Assembly (NCBI GenBank): GCA_044375555.1
Contig: JBILML010000004.1
Coordinates: 48,176 to 112,175, forward strand
Direction: 5' to 3'
DNA: 64,000 nt
Source: UBA967 sp044375555
GTDB lineage: Bacteria; Verrucomicrobiota; Verrucomicrobiia; Chthoniobacterales; Terrimicrobiaceae
Below are positions 34,741 through 42,900 of this stretch, piece by piece (positions within the stretch are counted from its first letter, which is position 1; each line of letters opens with the position of its first letter). Position numbers and translations under genes: made by a program. The notes beneath the pieces were generated by a model, which did not search any database, was not told the origin of the DNA, and saw only the letters and a list, made by a program, of their open reading frames with translations.

Positions 34741-35589
34741 TTGCAGCCTAAACGGGTAGTTCTTGCCGGCTGCGGCTTCCTTGGGGAGGTCGCAGCCGGT
34801 TTGTTTTTTAAGAATGGCTGGGAGGTTCTCGGCCTGTGCGCCACGGAGGGAACCGCTGCCAGACTGGCTTCGCTGCCGTTTCCGGTTCGCGTGGCGGATA
34901 TTTCAAAACCTCTCGCGGCTCCCGAGGGGTGGAGCCAACCGGATTTGTTGATCCACTGTGCAAGCTCCGGAGGCGGGGATGCGGAGGACTACCGCGCGGT
35001 GTATCGCGATGGGATGGAAAATCTGATCGCGGCCTTTGCGCCGAAGCGGGTGATTTTTACCGGAAGCACCTCGGTCTATGACCAGCAAAACGGGGAGGTC
35101 GTGGATGAAAACGCACCCACCAAACCGCTCCGCGAAACCGCGCGAGTCCTTCTCGAAGCTGAGGCCGTCGCGCTCCGTGCAGGCGGGATCGTTGCCCGAC
35201 TTGGGGGAATTTATGGGCCGGGGCGGTCGATGTTTTTGCGGAAATTCGCCGAAGGCAGTGCGGTGGTGGAAGCGGGCGGCGAGCGGTTCATCAACCTGAT
35301 CCATCGCGAGGACGCCGCGTGTGCCCTCCTGCGGTTGGCCGATCCGCAGGTTCCAGCGGGTATCTATAATGTCTGCGACAGTCACCCTCCGACGCAGCGG
35401 GAACTTTACGGGTGGATTTCCGAGTTTTTGGGCAAACCCATGCCGCCGGACGGGCCGATCGACCCGCATCGCAAGCGGGGACTCAACAACAAGCGGGTCT
35501 CCAACCAAAAACTCCGTGCGGCAGGTTGGGCGCCGGAGTTTCCGTCCTTCCGCGAGGCTTTGCCGTCGCTGGTGCGCGAGGGATTTTAG
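34741..35589 (+). CDS. SDR-family NAD(P)-binding protein (YeeZ-like)
   Basis: A 282-residue Rossmann protein of the extended SDR/epimerase type. The nucleotide loop is LAGCGFLGEVAAGLF. FTGSTSVYDQQNGEVVDENAP holds the catalytic Ser/Tyr region, though the usual YxxxK is not clear. GGIYGPGRSMF and INLIHREDAACALL match epimerase relatives such as YeeZ. The start is a TTG directly after the rpsU stop; no better start exists before the Gly loop. Substrate unknown. It converges on the CorC-type gene and their stop codons overlap. Confidence 0.8.
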   Translation: MQPKRVVLAGCGFLGEVAAGLFFKNGWEVLGLCATEGTAARLASLPFPVRVADISKPLAAPEGWSQPDLLIHCASSGGGDAEDYRAVYRDGMENLIAAFAPKRVIFTGSTSVYDQQNGEVVDENAPTKPLRETARVLLEAEAVALRAGGIVARLGGIYGPGRSMFLRKFAEGSAVVEAGGERFINLIHREDAACALLRLADPQVPAGIYNVCDSHPPTQRELYGWISEFLGKPMPPDGPIDPHRKRGLNNKRVSNQKLRAAGWAPEFPSFREALPSLVREGF

Positions 35590-36932
35590 TCGCTGAGGGA
35601 GGGTTCATCCTCCTCGATTTTCTCGGGTTTTGGAGTCCTCGGGATGACCAGAACCTTGTCGATGCGCTGGCGGTCCATGTCGATGACTTCGAAATCGAAG
35701 CGATCCCAATGAAATTTCTCGCCTTCGCGCGGAATGTGGCCGAGTTGGCTGAGGATGAATCCTCCGAGAGTGGAGTAGCGGTTGATGTCCTCGCCCGGCA
35801 AATCCTCGTCGATTCCAAGGCTTTTCTTGGTTTCGTCGATATCGAGCATGGCATCGATGAGCCAGCTTCCATCTTGGCGGAGGAAGGCCTTGGGCTCATG
35901 GCGCTGCTCGCGTTCGGGCAGGTTGCCCACGATCGCCATCATCACATCGTTCAGAGTCACAAGGCCCTGCAATCCACCGAACTCATCGACCACAAGCGCG
36001 ATGTGTTTTCCGGATTTCTTAAATTCCTCGATGAGCTTGCTCACGGGCATCGCGGTCGGCACATAGAGCGGCGGGGTGACGAGGGCGCGGAGTTCCACGC
36101 GACCGGCGAGGGAGAGGTTGGCCCAGAGTGACTTAACGCTCACCATGCCGGTGACATTGTCCCGGGTTTCCTGATAAACGGGGAAATGCGAGTGGCCGCT
36201 GCCGGCGATTCGGCGCCAGTTTTCCTCGTCGGTATCATCTATGGACAGCCAAATCATCCGGGCGCGAGGAGTCATGAGGTCGCCAGCGGTGAGTTCGTCG
36301 AGTTCGAAAACGCTCTCGACCATCTCTTTTTCGGCTTTCTTGAAAATACCGGCGCTCAGGCCCTCATCAATCAAGACACGGACTTCTTCCTCGGAAACAA
36401 CGGATTCCTTGGCTTTTCGAATACCCATGGAGGCCATGAGGAAATTGCTCGAGAGATTGAGAAGGTTCACCAAGGGCGAAAAAAACTTAGCCAAGCCGAA
36501 CATGGGGGGTGCCAAGGTTGAGGCGATACGCTCAGGATTATTGAGGGCGATTCGTTTGGGAACGAGTTCTCCAATAATGACGGAGAGGTAGGTGATGACT
36601 CCCACGATGATGACGAGAGCCAAGAGATCGGCGTAATTTTCCAGCGCCGGGATTTTTTTGAAAAACTCTGCCAAGCGGTCGCTGATTCTCGCGCCACCCA
36701 AGGCGCTGGCGAGGACTCCCACAAAGGTGATGCCGACTTGGACGGTGGAAAGAAATTTGCCCGGGGCATTGGCGAGGGCGAGGGCAAGGCGGGATCCGCG
36801 GTCGCCTCCATCGGCCATGCTCTTGAGGCGCGCCTTTCGGGAGGTCACCACGGCGATCTCCGCCATGGCGAAGAGGCCGTTCGCCAGCAAAAGCAACAAA
36901 ATGAAAATGATCTCTAACGATAATCCGGACAT
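35586..36932 (-). CDS. CNNM/CorC-HlyC family membrane protein
   Basis: A 448-residue protein with an N-terminal DUF21 domain of about four spans (SLEIIFILLLLLANGLFAMAEIAVV, SALGGARISDR). Two CBS domains (about 205-330, MTPRARMIWLSIDDT and FPVYQETRDNVTGMVSVKSL) and a C-terminal CorC_HlyC domain (about 345-430, DGSWLIDAMLDIDE, TLGGFILSQLGHIP) follow. Such proteins are linked to Mg2+/Co2+ transport or regulation, though older annotations say hemolysin. The start was set at MSGLSLEII; an upstream in-frame ATG adds 14 residues. Its TAA overlaps the SDR gene's TAG on the other strand, leaving no room for a terminator. Confidence 0.88.
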   Translation of the reverse strand: MSGLSLEIIFILLLLLANGLFAMAEIAVVTSRKARLKSMADGGDRGSRLALALANAPGKFLSTVQVGITFVGVLASALGGARISDRLAEFFKKIPALENYADLLALVIIVGVITYLSVIIGELVPKRIALNNPERIASTLAPPMFGLAKFFSPLVNLLNLSSNFLMASMGIRKAKESVVSEEEVRVLIDEGLSAGIFKKAEKEMVESVFELDELTAGDLMTPRARMIWLSIDDTDEENWRRIAGSGHSHFPVYQETRDNVTGMVSVKSLWANLSLAGRVELRALVTPPLYVPTAMPVSKLIEEFKKSGKHIALVVDEFGGLQGLVTLNDVMMAIVGNLPEREQRHEPKAFLRQDGSWLIDAMLDIDETKKSLGIDEDLPGEDINRYSTLGGFILSQLGHIPREGEKFHWDRFDFEVIDMDRQRIDKVLVIPRTPKPEKIEEDEPSLSD

Positions 36933-37047
36933 AACGAAGGGTGAGACTCTAGGAAGGAAATCCCCGGGGGGCAATGAGAACCTTTGATATTTTTATAAAA
37001 ACCGCAACCCGTTTTTTCCAAATGGGATTTCTGTTTTTTTCAACAAA

Positions 37048-38193
37048 TCAGCGAGCGCGGATGGTGGCCATGACGCCTTTGGTATTCTTGGAAACAGGGG
37101 CGATGTTCCAGAGCAGGAACCCGCCACTGGGTCGGGGGGAGATGGATTTTTCGAGGGAAAGCTGACGGTCGATTTCCGAGGCGGGCCAGCCTTGGGACTC
37201 GAGGCGATCGACGGCGATGCCGGGAACGATCGCGACGCCGCGCGGGTTGACCTTGGGATTTCGCCACCAGGCGAGCAGGGTCGAAAAGCACTGCGGTCCG
37301 GAGTCTTTCCAATACAGCTGCGGCGAGAGGTAATCGACCCACCCCTGCCGCATCCAGACCACGGGGTCGGAGAAGAGTTCGTGGTATTGATCCACGCCGA
37401 CTTTGATGTTCGAGGGCGCGGTGTCTTTGCTGTGGATGCCGAAGGGGCTGACGCCAAAAAGCAGGCCAGGGCGGGCGGAGTGGACGGTTTGGCTGAGGTC
37501 GCGGATGAGGAAGTGGACATTCTGACGGCGCCAGTCGGCCTTGGAGAGTTTGCCGCCGGAGGAGCGGTAGGCTGCGTAGGTTTTGTCGTCGGGAAAATGC
37601 GGGAGTCCACCCTTGGCTGTGGGGTAGGGGTAGAAATAGTCATCGAGGTGGACGCCCGCGATGTCGTAGCGCTCGACGAGTTCGCGCACGACGGAGTTGA
37701 TGTGGCGGCGGACTTCGGGCGAGCCGGGGTCCATCCAAAGCGTGGTGCCGACTTTGTAGCAATACTGGGGATAGACGCGGCTGATGTGTTTTGAGGAGCG
37801 GGGGTGGGATGAATTGGCGCCGGCGCGGTAGGGGTTGATCCAAGCGTGGACTTCCAAGCCGCGGGCCTTGGCTTGGGCGATGAAATAGGCGAGGGGATCG
37901 TAGCCGGGATTGGCGCCCTGCGTGCCAGTGAGGTAGCGGCTCCAGGGTTCGAGGCTGGAAGAGTAGAGGGCGTCGGACTCGGGTCGGACTTGGAGCATCA
38001 CGGCGTTGAGGCCGGCGGATTTCGCGGTGTCGAGCAGGCGGTTGGCTTGTTGTTTTTGGACCTCGACTGGCAGGCCTTGCTTGGAGGGGAAATTGATGTT
38101 GTGGACGGAGGCGATCCAGGCGCCTTGGAGGTCGGCGCGGGCTTGGGTGGCGAGGGAGAAAAGGGCGGCGAGGACGGGAAGGAGGCGTTTCAT
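37048..38193 (-). CDS. GHL10-type (family 10-like) exported glycoside hydrolase
   Basis: A 381-residue protein with signal peptide MKRLLPVLAALFSLATQARA. The mature domain matches the GHL10/DUF187 group: GAWIASVHNINFPSK, NAVMLQVRPESDALYSS, HAWINPYR, AGVHLDDYFYPYP (acidic active-site region), GVSPFG and VDYLSPQLYW. Relatives such as YngK are lipoproteins or secreted enzymes thought to cleave glycans, possibly peptidoglycan or exopolysaccharide; the substrate is not known. An in-frame ATG 15 bp upstream is possible. It follows the TIGR03943-like gene by 4 bp in a four-gene operon headed by a glycosyltransferase. Confidence 0.88.
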   Translation of the reverse strand: MKRLLPVLAALFSLATQARADLQGAWIASVHNINFPSKQGLPVEVQKQQANRLLDTAKSAGLNAVMLQVRPESDALYSSSLEPWSRYLTGTQGANPGYDPLAYFIAQAKARGLEVHAWINPYRAGANSSHPRSSKHISRVYPQYCYKVGTTLWMDPGSPEVRRHINSVVRELVERYDIAGVHLDDYFYPYPTAKGGLPHFPDDKTYAAYRSSGGKLSKADWRRQNVHFLIRDLSQTVHSARPGLLFGVSPFGIHSKDTAPSNIKVGVDQYHELFSDPVVWMRQGWVDYLSPQLYWKDSGPQCFSTLLAWWRNPKVNPRGVAIVPGIAVDRLESQGWPASEIDRQLSLEKSISPRPSGGFLLWNIAPVSKNTKGVMATIRAR

Positions 38194-38197
38194 GGAT

Positions 38198-39025
38198 TTA
38201 ATAAACAAAGGATTCGCGGGGCGGTTCGGTTTCGGTGACGGATTCGGCGATGACGAGTGGGGTTCGGCGCCCGCCCTCGACGGGGAAGGTGGCTTTGCCG
38301 CGAACCTTCACCCAGGTCATTTCGGGGAAGTTGAGGGCTTGGTTGTCCTGAATCGAAATGCCGACCGGGCGGGCGTCGGCGGCGCAGCACATCACAAACA
38401 TGCGAACGAGCCGGAAGCGGTCGCCCGAGGAATTGCCGGTGCGGGCGGGGAGGAATTGGCCGACGAGTTCGACCTCCTGGTTTTCAAAATCCCCGAGCAG
38501 GTCGGCGTCGCCCGCCGCGTAAACGAGGTCGATGAGTTCGGCGAGGATTTGGCCGGAGTCGTTTTTTCTCAGGTAAAGCGAGGGGTCCATCAGGGTGGCT
38601 TCGCCGACGGTGCCGTCGTGGTTTGGCAGGGCGGGTTCGAAGGCTGGCGTGTAGCCGGGGAGGTCGGCGATGTGGCTCACGACGCCTCGGTTTTTCACCG
38701 CCGTGGCGCCGAAGCTGCTTTGGGAGATTTTGGTCGCGGCCAAAAGCGGCACGACGAGGATGAGGAGTGAGGCGATTCCTCCGCTGAAGAAATGGCTGGA
38801 GTGGTCGTGATCCTCGCAACAAGAGTCGCCGTCGTGGTCTTTAGGAAAAGTCAGCAGGAGGGCGGCCGAGAGGAAAACCAGAACGCCGCCCGAGATCGCC
38901 ACATAGAGGTGGAAGGCGGGGTGGAGGTAGGAGGCGATGCGGCCGGAGAGTTGGAAGTAAAGCAGCACGACGCCCCAGACCATCAGAACGCCAGAGGAAC
39001 AAAACCGGGAGGCGGTGTGGTTCAT
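38198..39025 (-). CDS. TIGR03943-family permease partner subunit
   Basis: A 275-residue protein with three or so N-terminal spans (SGVLMVWGVVLLYFQL, LYVAISGGVLVFLSAALLL, ASLLILVVPLLAATKI) and a His/Asp/Cys-rich cytoplasmic loop between them (KDHDGDSCCEDHDHSSH). The extracytoplasmic domain contains EVELVGQFLP, MFVMCCAADARPVGI and a GKATFPV end. This is the TIGR03943 (YcgQ-like) pattern, nearly always encoded beside a DUF318-type permease, as here (4-bp ATGA overlap). The HD/Cys-rich loop suggests metal handling (inference). Confidence 0.86.
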   Translation of the reverse strand: MNHTASRFCSSGVLMVWGVVLLYFQLSGRIASYLHPAFHLYVAISGGVLVFLSAALLLTFPKDHDGDSCCEDHDHSSHFFSGGIASLLILVVPLLAATKISQSSFGATAVKNRGVVSHIADLPGYTPAFEPALPNHDGTVGEATLMDPSLYLRKNDSGQILAELIDLVYAAGDADLLGDFENQEVELVGQFLPARTGNSSGDRFRLVRMFVMCCAADARPVGISIQDNQALNFPEMTWVKVRGKATFPVEGGRRTPLVIAESVTETEPPRESFVY

Positions 39026-39966
39026 AGGCCGATGACGGAAAGCCTCACGCACAGGAGGCCGATCAAAACAAAAAGCCCGATGGCGAGCCCCAGGACAAAT
39101 CGCTTGGTGAAAACCGCGCTGTAGATGAACAGGAGTTTCAAATCCATCATGGGACCGAATACCATAAACGCGAGTTTCGCAACGGCGGGAAAGGAAACGA
39201 AGGTCGCGGCGATGAAGGCGTCCGAGGAACTGCACAGCGACAGGACGCCTGCGAGCGTCATCATCGAGGGAACGGCGAGCCAGTCGTTCAGCGCCAGCGG
39301 GAGGAAGAGTTCCTGATTTACCGCCGTGCTGAAGACCGAGGCCACGGCAACTCCCAGGATGAAATAAACCATGACATCCAGAAAATCGCGCACGCCGGCA
39401 TCCATCGCGCCGACGAGTCGTTGGCCGAATGGAACAGGGGCGTGTTGGTGGTCGTGCGGCGGGTGTGCAAGTCCGGCGAGGATTTTACTCCGGAGCACGG
39501 CGGTGAGCGGGAGATTGAGAACGGCGAAACCGACGAGGACCGCGACAAAGTAGCCGAGGCCGAGGCGGAGCACGGTGAACTCCTCCGCGCCCTGGCCGCG
39601 AAAGGCGGCGTAGGTGCTCACGGCGACGATGGGATTCACAATCGGCGCGGCGAGCATGTAGGTGATGGCGTTCGAGACCGGTAGGCCCTTGGCGATGAGG
39701 CGGCGGATCACCGGGACGATGCCGCATTCACACATGGGAAAAATCAGGCCCAGTGAGCCACTCAGGCAGATGCCGAGGAAGACGCTTCGTGGCAGAAAGC
39801 GAGTCATCACTCGCGAGGGGAGGAATTGGTCGATGAGGCCGGAGATGAGCGTGCCGAAAAGAATGAATGGCACGCCTTCGAGCAACACGCTCAGGAAGGC
39901 ATACGAAAAATCGGGAAGGCTGAAAGAGAACCAGTCCCCACTCATCGGAAAACTCGCGGCAATCAA
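39022..39966 (-). CDS. DUF318/ArsP-like permease
   Basis: A 314-residue protein with about eight spans. The signature PMCECGIVPVIRRL lies near residue 76 and is followed by LAAPIVNPIVAVSTYAAF. A His-rich cytoplasmic loop (HPPHDHQHAP) precedes the second half, with LCSSSDAFIAATF and VFGPMMDLKLLFIY. This is the YcgR-like member of the permease family that also includes ArsP organo-arsenical exporters. With the TIGR03943-like subunit it should form one two-component transporter; the metal- or thiol-reactive CEC motif hints at a metal or metalloid substrate, but this is unproven. Its start overlaps the glycosyltransferase stop. Confidence 0.88.
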   Translation of the reverse strand: MIAASFPMSGDWFSFSLPDFSYAFLSVLLEGVPFILFGTLISGLIDQFLPSRVMTRFLPRSVFLGICLSGSLGLIFPMCECGIVPVIRRLIAKGLPVSNAITYMLAAPIVNPIVAVSTYAAFRGQGAEEFTVLRLGLGYFVAVLVGFAVLNLPLTAVLRSKILAGLAHPPHDHQHAPVPFGQRLVGAMDAGVRDFLDVMVYFILGVAVASVFSTAVNQELFLPLALNDWLAVPSMMTLAGVLSLCSSSDAFIAATFVSFPAVAKLAFMVFGPMMDLKLLFIYSAVFTKRFVLGLAIGLFVLIGLLCVRLSVIGL

Positions 39967-41594
39967 ACGGCGGCCGCCCCGATGGACTCGCGATTGGCGA
40001 CGCGAGAGCGGGGTTTGCGGGCACGGCTTGGCTTGGGTTTCTCGGCGCCTTTGGTTTTTTTCTTGGCGGGCGCGTGACCGTTTAGACCGGTGACTTTTTC
40101 GGGAGAGGCCGAGGGAGATTCCAGCGCGGAGTCAAAGCCAGGAAATACGGGCTGGGACGGATCGGATTCCAAGACGGGCGCCGTTGGCTTTTCCAAGACA
40201 ACCACCGGCTCGACGGGTTTGGGGGCGGGTTCGGATGGTGCCACGCGCTTGGTGATTTTTTTGCGGACCACAGGGCGAGGTTTTGGGGCGGCGAGTTTTC
40301 GAGTTTTGGGAGGTTTCGTGGGTTTGACGGGTAGGAGAGCTCTCGCGCTCAACAAAGTCGGGAGAGGCACGGCTTCGTCCTCATAACCCTCGAATTGCCG
40401 AACGGGCGTTGGTCTTCCGGATTTGATGTCGGCGGCGGCTTCGAGAAAGCGGGTGACATTGGTGCCCCAAGTGGCGTGCTCCTCAAAAGCCTCCCAATTG
40501 GCTTCTGGAAGGACGCCATGCAAAAGCGTCGCCATGCCATCGGCTACGGCCTCGCTGGAATCGGGCTCCACAAAAACGCCGAGGCCAAAATGCTCGACGA
40601 GGTCGCGCATGGGGCTGCCGCCACTGGATGCGAGGACATGCCGGCGGGATTTCACCGCCGTGGCCAAGGTCGCGCTCTGCGAGTGGAATCCCGAGGAATA
40701 GGTCGAAACTATGAAATCCGCGGCTTCAAAATAACTCTGGCGTTTTTCATCGGGCACGAAGTCATCGCTGATGAAGACACGCTTCGACAATCCCAAGTCC
40801 TCGGCGAGCATTTGGTAGTATTTGAGCGGGCGGTCGCGATGGTTGGATACCCGGCCGAGGATGACGAGGGCGGCTTGGGGATTTTCGAGCAAAGCGCGAA
40901 TGACGAGGTCGAGATTCTTGTGATTGCGGATGTGACCGAAGGCCAAAAAGATTTTTTTGCCGCGAGCGACCTTCCACTTTTGGCGGATTTTTTTGGGATT
41001 CTCGCGGATTTGGAGGGTCTTTTCGGGTCCAATGGGAACCTCAACGGTGCGAATGAATTTCGGGATCGGGCTGGGGTCTGGAAGACGCTTGTGGGCAACC
41101 GCAATTCGGAATGGCTTGTAAGCAAGTTGGCTGCCGAGTTTTTGCCACCACTTCGGTCCCAGATGGTGGTCGCGATTGGAGAAGTGGAGGTTCATTCCGT
41201 AGATGGTCTTGCGCAAGAAGACCAAGAGAATGTGCGGCCACACCCAGAGGGGGCTTTGGCTATCCACATGGCTGGCCGCCAGCACAAGCGCCGGTTTATT
41301 TTTAAAAACCTCCCAAGCAAAAATCAGTTGATTCCGCATGGTCTGGAGGGCTTTGCCCATTTTGCGGGAGAAGGCATTTGTGCGATTCGTCGTGGCGCCC
41401 TCGAGCATGCAGGGGATCGTGGCGTAAGCGACGCTGCGCGAGCGTTCGTAGGCGTCGCAACAGAGGACAACCACTTTCAGTCCAAACTCATGCATGGCTG
41501 TGGCTTGCTCATGAACATGGTCGGGAATCACGCCATGCGAACCCGGGCACTGGATCAAGATATCGACCGGTTCTTTCGGGTTTGGCTGGGACAT
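39963..41594 (-). CDS. GT4-like glycosyltransferase with long basic disordered tail
   Basis: A 543-residue protein. Residues 1-395 are a GT-B fold: VDILIQCPGSHGVIPDHV at the start, IFLAFGHIRNHKNLDLVIRAL and the LGRVSNHRD region for donor binding, and VFVEPDSSEAVADGM near the end. After about residue 410 the chain becomes Pro/Ala/Lys/Arg-rich (PVKPTKPPKTRKLAAPKPRP, APAKKKTKGAEKPKPSRARK), resembling histone-H1-like tails. It is the first gene of the operon with the permease pair and glycosidase. The sugar and acceptor are unknown. The tail could bind membrane, nucleic acid or polyanionic glycan (inference). Confidence 0.78.
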   Translation of the reverse strand: MSQPNPKEPVDILIQCPGSHGVIPDHVHEQATAMHEFGLKVVVLCCDAYERSRSVAYATIPCMLEGATTNRTNAFSRKMGKALQTMRNQLIFAWEVFKNKPALVLAASHVDSQSPLWVWPHILLVFLRKTIYGMNLHFSNRDHHLGPKWWQKLGSQLAYKPFRIAVAHKRLPDPSPIPKFIRTVEVPIGPEKTLQIRENPKKIRQKWKVARGKKIFLAFGHIRNHKNLDLVIRALLENPQAALVILGRVSNHRDRPLKYYQMLAEDLGLSKRVFISDDFVPDEKRQSYFEAADFIVSTYSSGFHSQSATLATAVKSRRHVLASSGGSPMRDLVEHFGLGVFVEPDSSEAVADGMATLLHGVLPEANWEAFEEHATWGTNVTRFLEAAADIKSGRPTPVRQFEGYEDEAVPLPTLLSARALLPVKPTKPPKTRKLAAPKPRPVVRKKITKRVAPSEPAPKPVEPVVVLEKPTAPVLESDPSQPVFPGFDSALESPSASPEKVTGLNGHAPAKKKTKGAEKPKPSRARKPRSRVANRESIGAAAV

Positions 41595-41742
41595 GGGAAA
41601 AAAGGAAAATTACAGTCGGGATACGAAGAGCCGTTTTGTAGACGCCGACGTTGTAGGGCCAATGTGCGAAATCATCTCCATCCGGGGGGCGGAACATTCG
41701 TCACGGGCACCAGCGCCAGCAAGTTTTTTTTCCGGAGTGATG

Positions 41743-42900
41743 TTAACCATGGGGAAGAAGATCGCGGTGCTGGAGCGCGAGGTAGCGGTCGGTCATACCG
41801 GAAATGTAGTCCGCCGTGGCCCGGTGAAGTCCATCGCGGCCGATACGGTTTTGGGCTTTGCCTCCGAGATTTTCGGGGTTTTCGATCAGGTGCTGGAACA
41901 GCTCGGAAATCCTTCGTGCAGCCTTGTTGTTGATCTCGGCAACTTCGGGGCTGCGGTAGAGGTTTTGGAACAAATGACGCCGCAGGGAAGAGAGTTCCTG
42001 CCGAGTTGGCTTGCTGAAAGCAGCGAGGCGAGTTGGGTGGTTGCGGATGTCGTCGAGGGATTGAATGCCAGTCTCCAGGAGATTCTTGGCGGTCTGGCGA
42101 ACGAGGTCATCCACCAAGAAATTCACCAGACACCGAATCAAAAACCCCCGATAGCGTGGGATGTCGAGATCGGTATATTCCGCCCTGGCGGAATCCTCGG
42201 CGCGCTTCCAAAGGGGAACCTCTTCGAGTGAGTCGAGCGAAAGCAAACCGGCATCGAGCCCATCGTCGAGGTCGTGGCTGGAGTAGGCGATCTCATCGGC
42301 CAAATCCGTGATCTGCGCTTCCAGAGACGGTGAGGGATACCGCTTTTCGGAATCTGGAAAAACATAGCCGTCGGCGTGTTTTTGGATCCCCTCGCGGACA
42401 TCCCAGGTGAGGTTCAATCCCGAAAAGCCCGGGTATTTTTCTTCCAGGATTTCCACGACGCGGAGGCTTTGGGCATTGTGGTCGAATCCGCCATGGCCTT
42501 TCAAAAGGAGATCCAATTCCTCCTCCCCGCGATGACCGCAGGGCGGGTGACCGAGGTCGTGGGCCAAGGCGATGGCCTCGGCCAAATCCTCGTTGAGGCG
42601 TAAGGCTCGAGCGATCGTGCGACTGATCGAGGCGACCTCGATCGTGTGCGTAAGCCGGGTGCGGTAGTGGTCGCCGGTTCCGTTCAGGAAAACTTGAGTC
42701 TTCCCGTCGAGTCGGCGGAAGGATGTGCAGTGAATGATCCGGGCGCGGTCGCGCTGGATTTCCGAGCGGTAGGTGTGACTGGGCTCGGCGTGGAGGCGGC
42801 CAGCCGAGCCATTTGGCGGAACCGCCCAGGGCGCGAGTTGGCGGGATTCCTCGCTGGCGAAATCCCCGCTGCTTCGAGTTGAGAGGATTTCGATGCTCAT
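41743..42900 (-). CDS. dgt: dGTP triphosphohydrolase-like HD protein
   Basis: A 385-residue HD-domain phosphohydrolase. RTRLTHTIEVASISRTIAR holds the first metal His (His85), AHDLGHPPCGHRGE the HD pair (114-115), and YSSHDLDDGLDAG the distal Asp. HCTSFRRLDGKTQVF near residue 57 is the conserved substrate segment. This length matches the Dgt-like type (about 380) rather than the 505-residue E. coli enzyme; such proteins hydrolyse various dNTPs to nucleosides. The frame is open far upstream, but this ATG overlaps the ABC transporter stop by 4 bp and gives the right N-terminus. Confidence 0.92.
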   Translation of the reverse strand: MSIEILSTRSSGDFASEESRQLAPWAVPPNGSAGRLHAEPSHTYRSEIQRDRARIIHCTSFRRLDGKTQVFLNGTGDHYRTRLTHTIEVASISRTIARALRLNEDLAEAIALAHDLGHPPCGHRGEEELDLLLKGHGGFDHNAQSLRVVEILEEKYPGFSGLNLTWDVREGIQKHADGYVFPDSEKRYPSPSLEAQITDLADEIAYSSHDLDDGLDAGLLSLDSLEEVPLWKRAEDSARAEYTDLDIPRYRGFLIRCLVNFLVDDLVRQTAKNLLETGIQSLDDIRNHPTRLAAFSKPTRQELSSLRRHLFQNLYRSPEVAEINNKAARRISELFQHLIENPENLGGKAQNRIGRDGLHRATADYISGMTDRYLALQHRDLLPHG

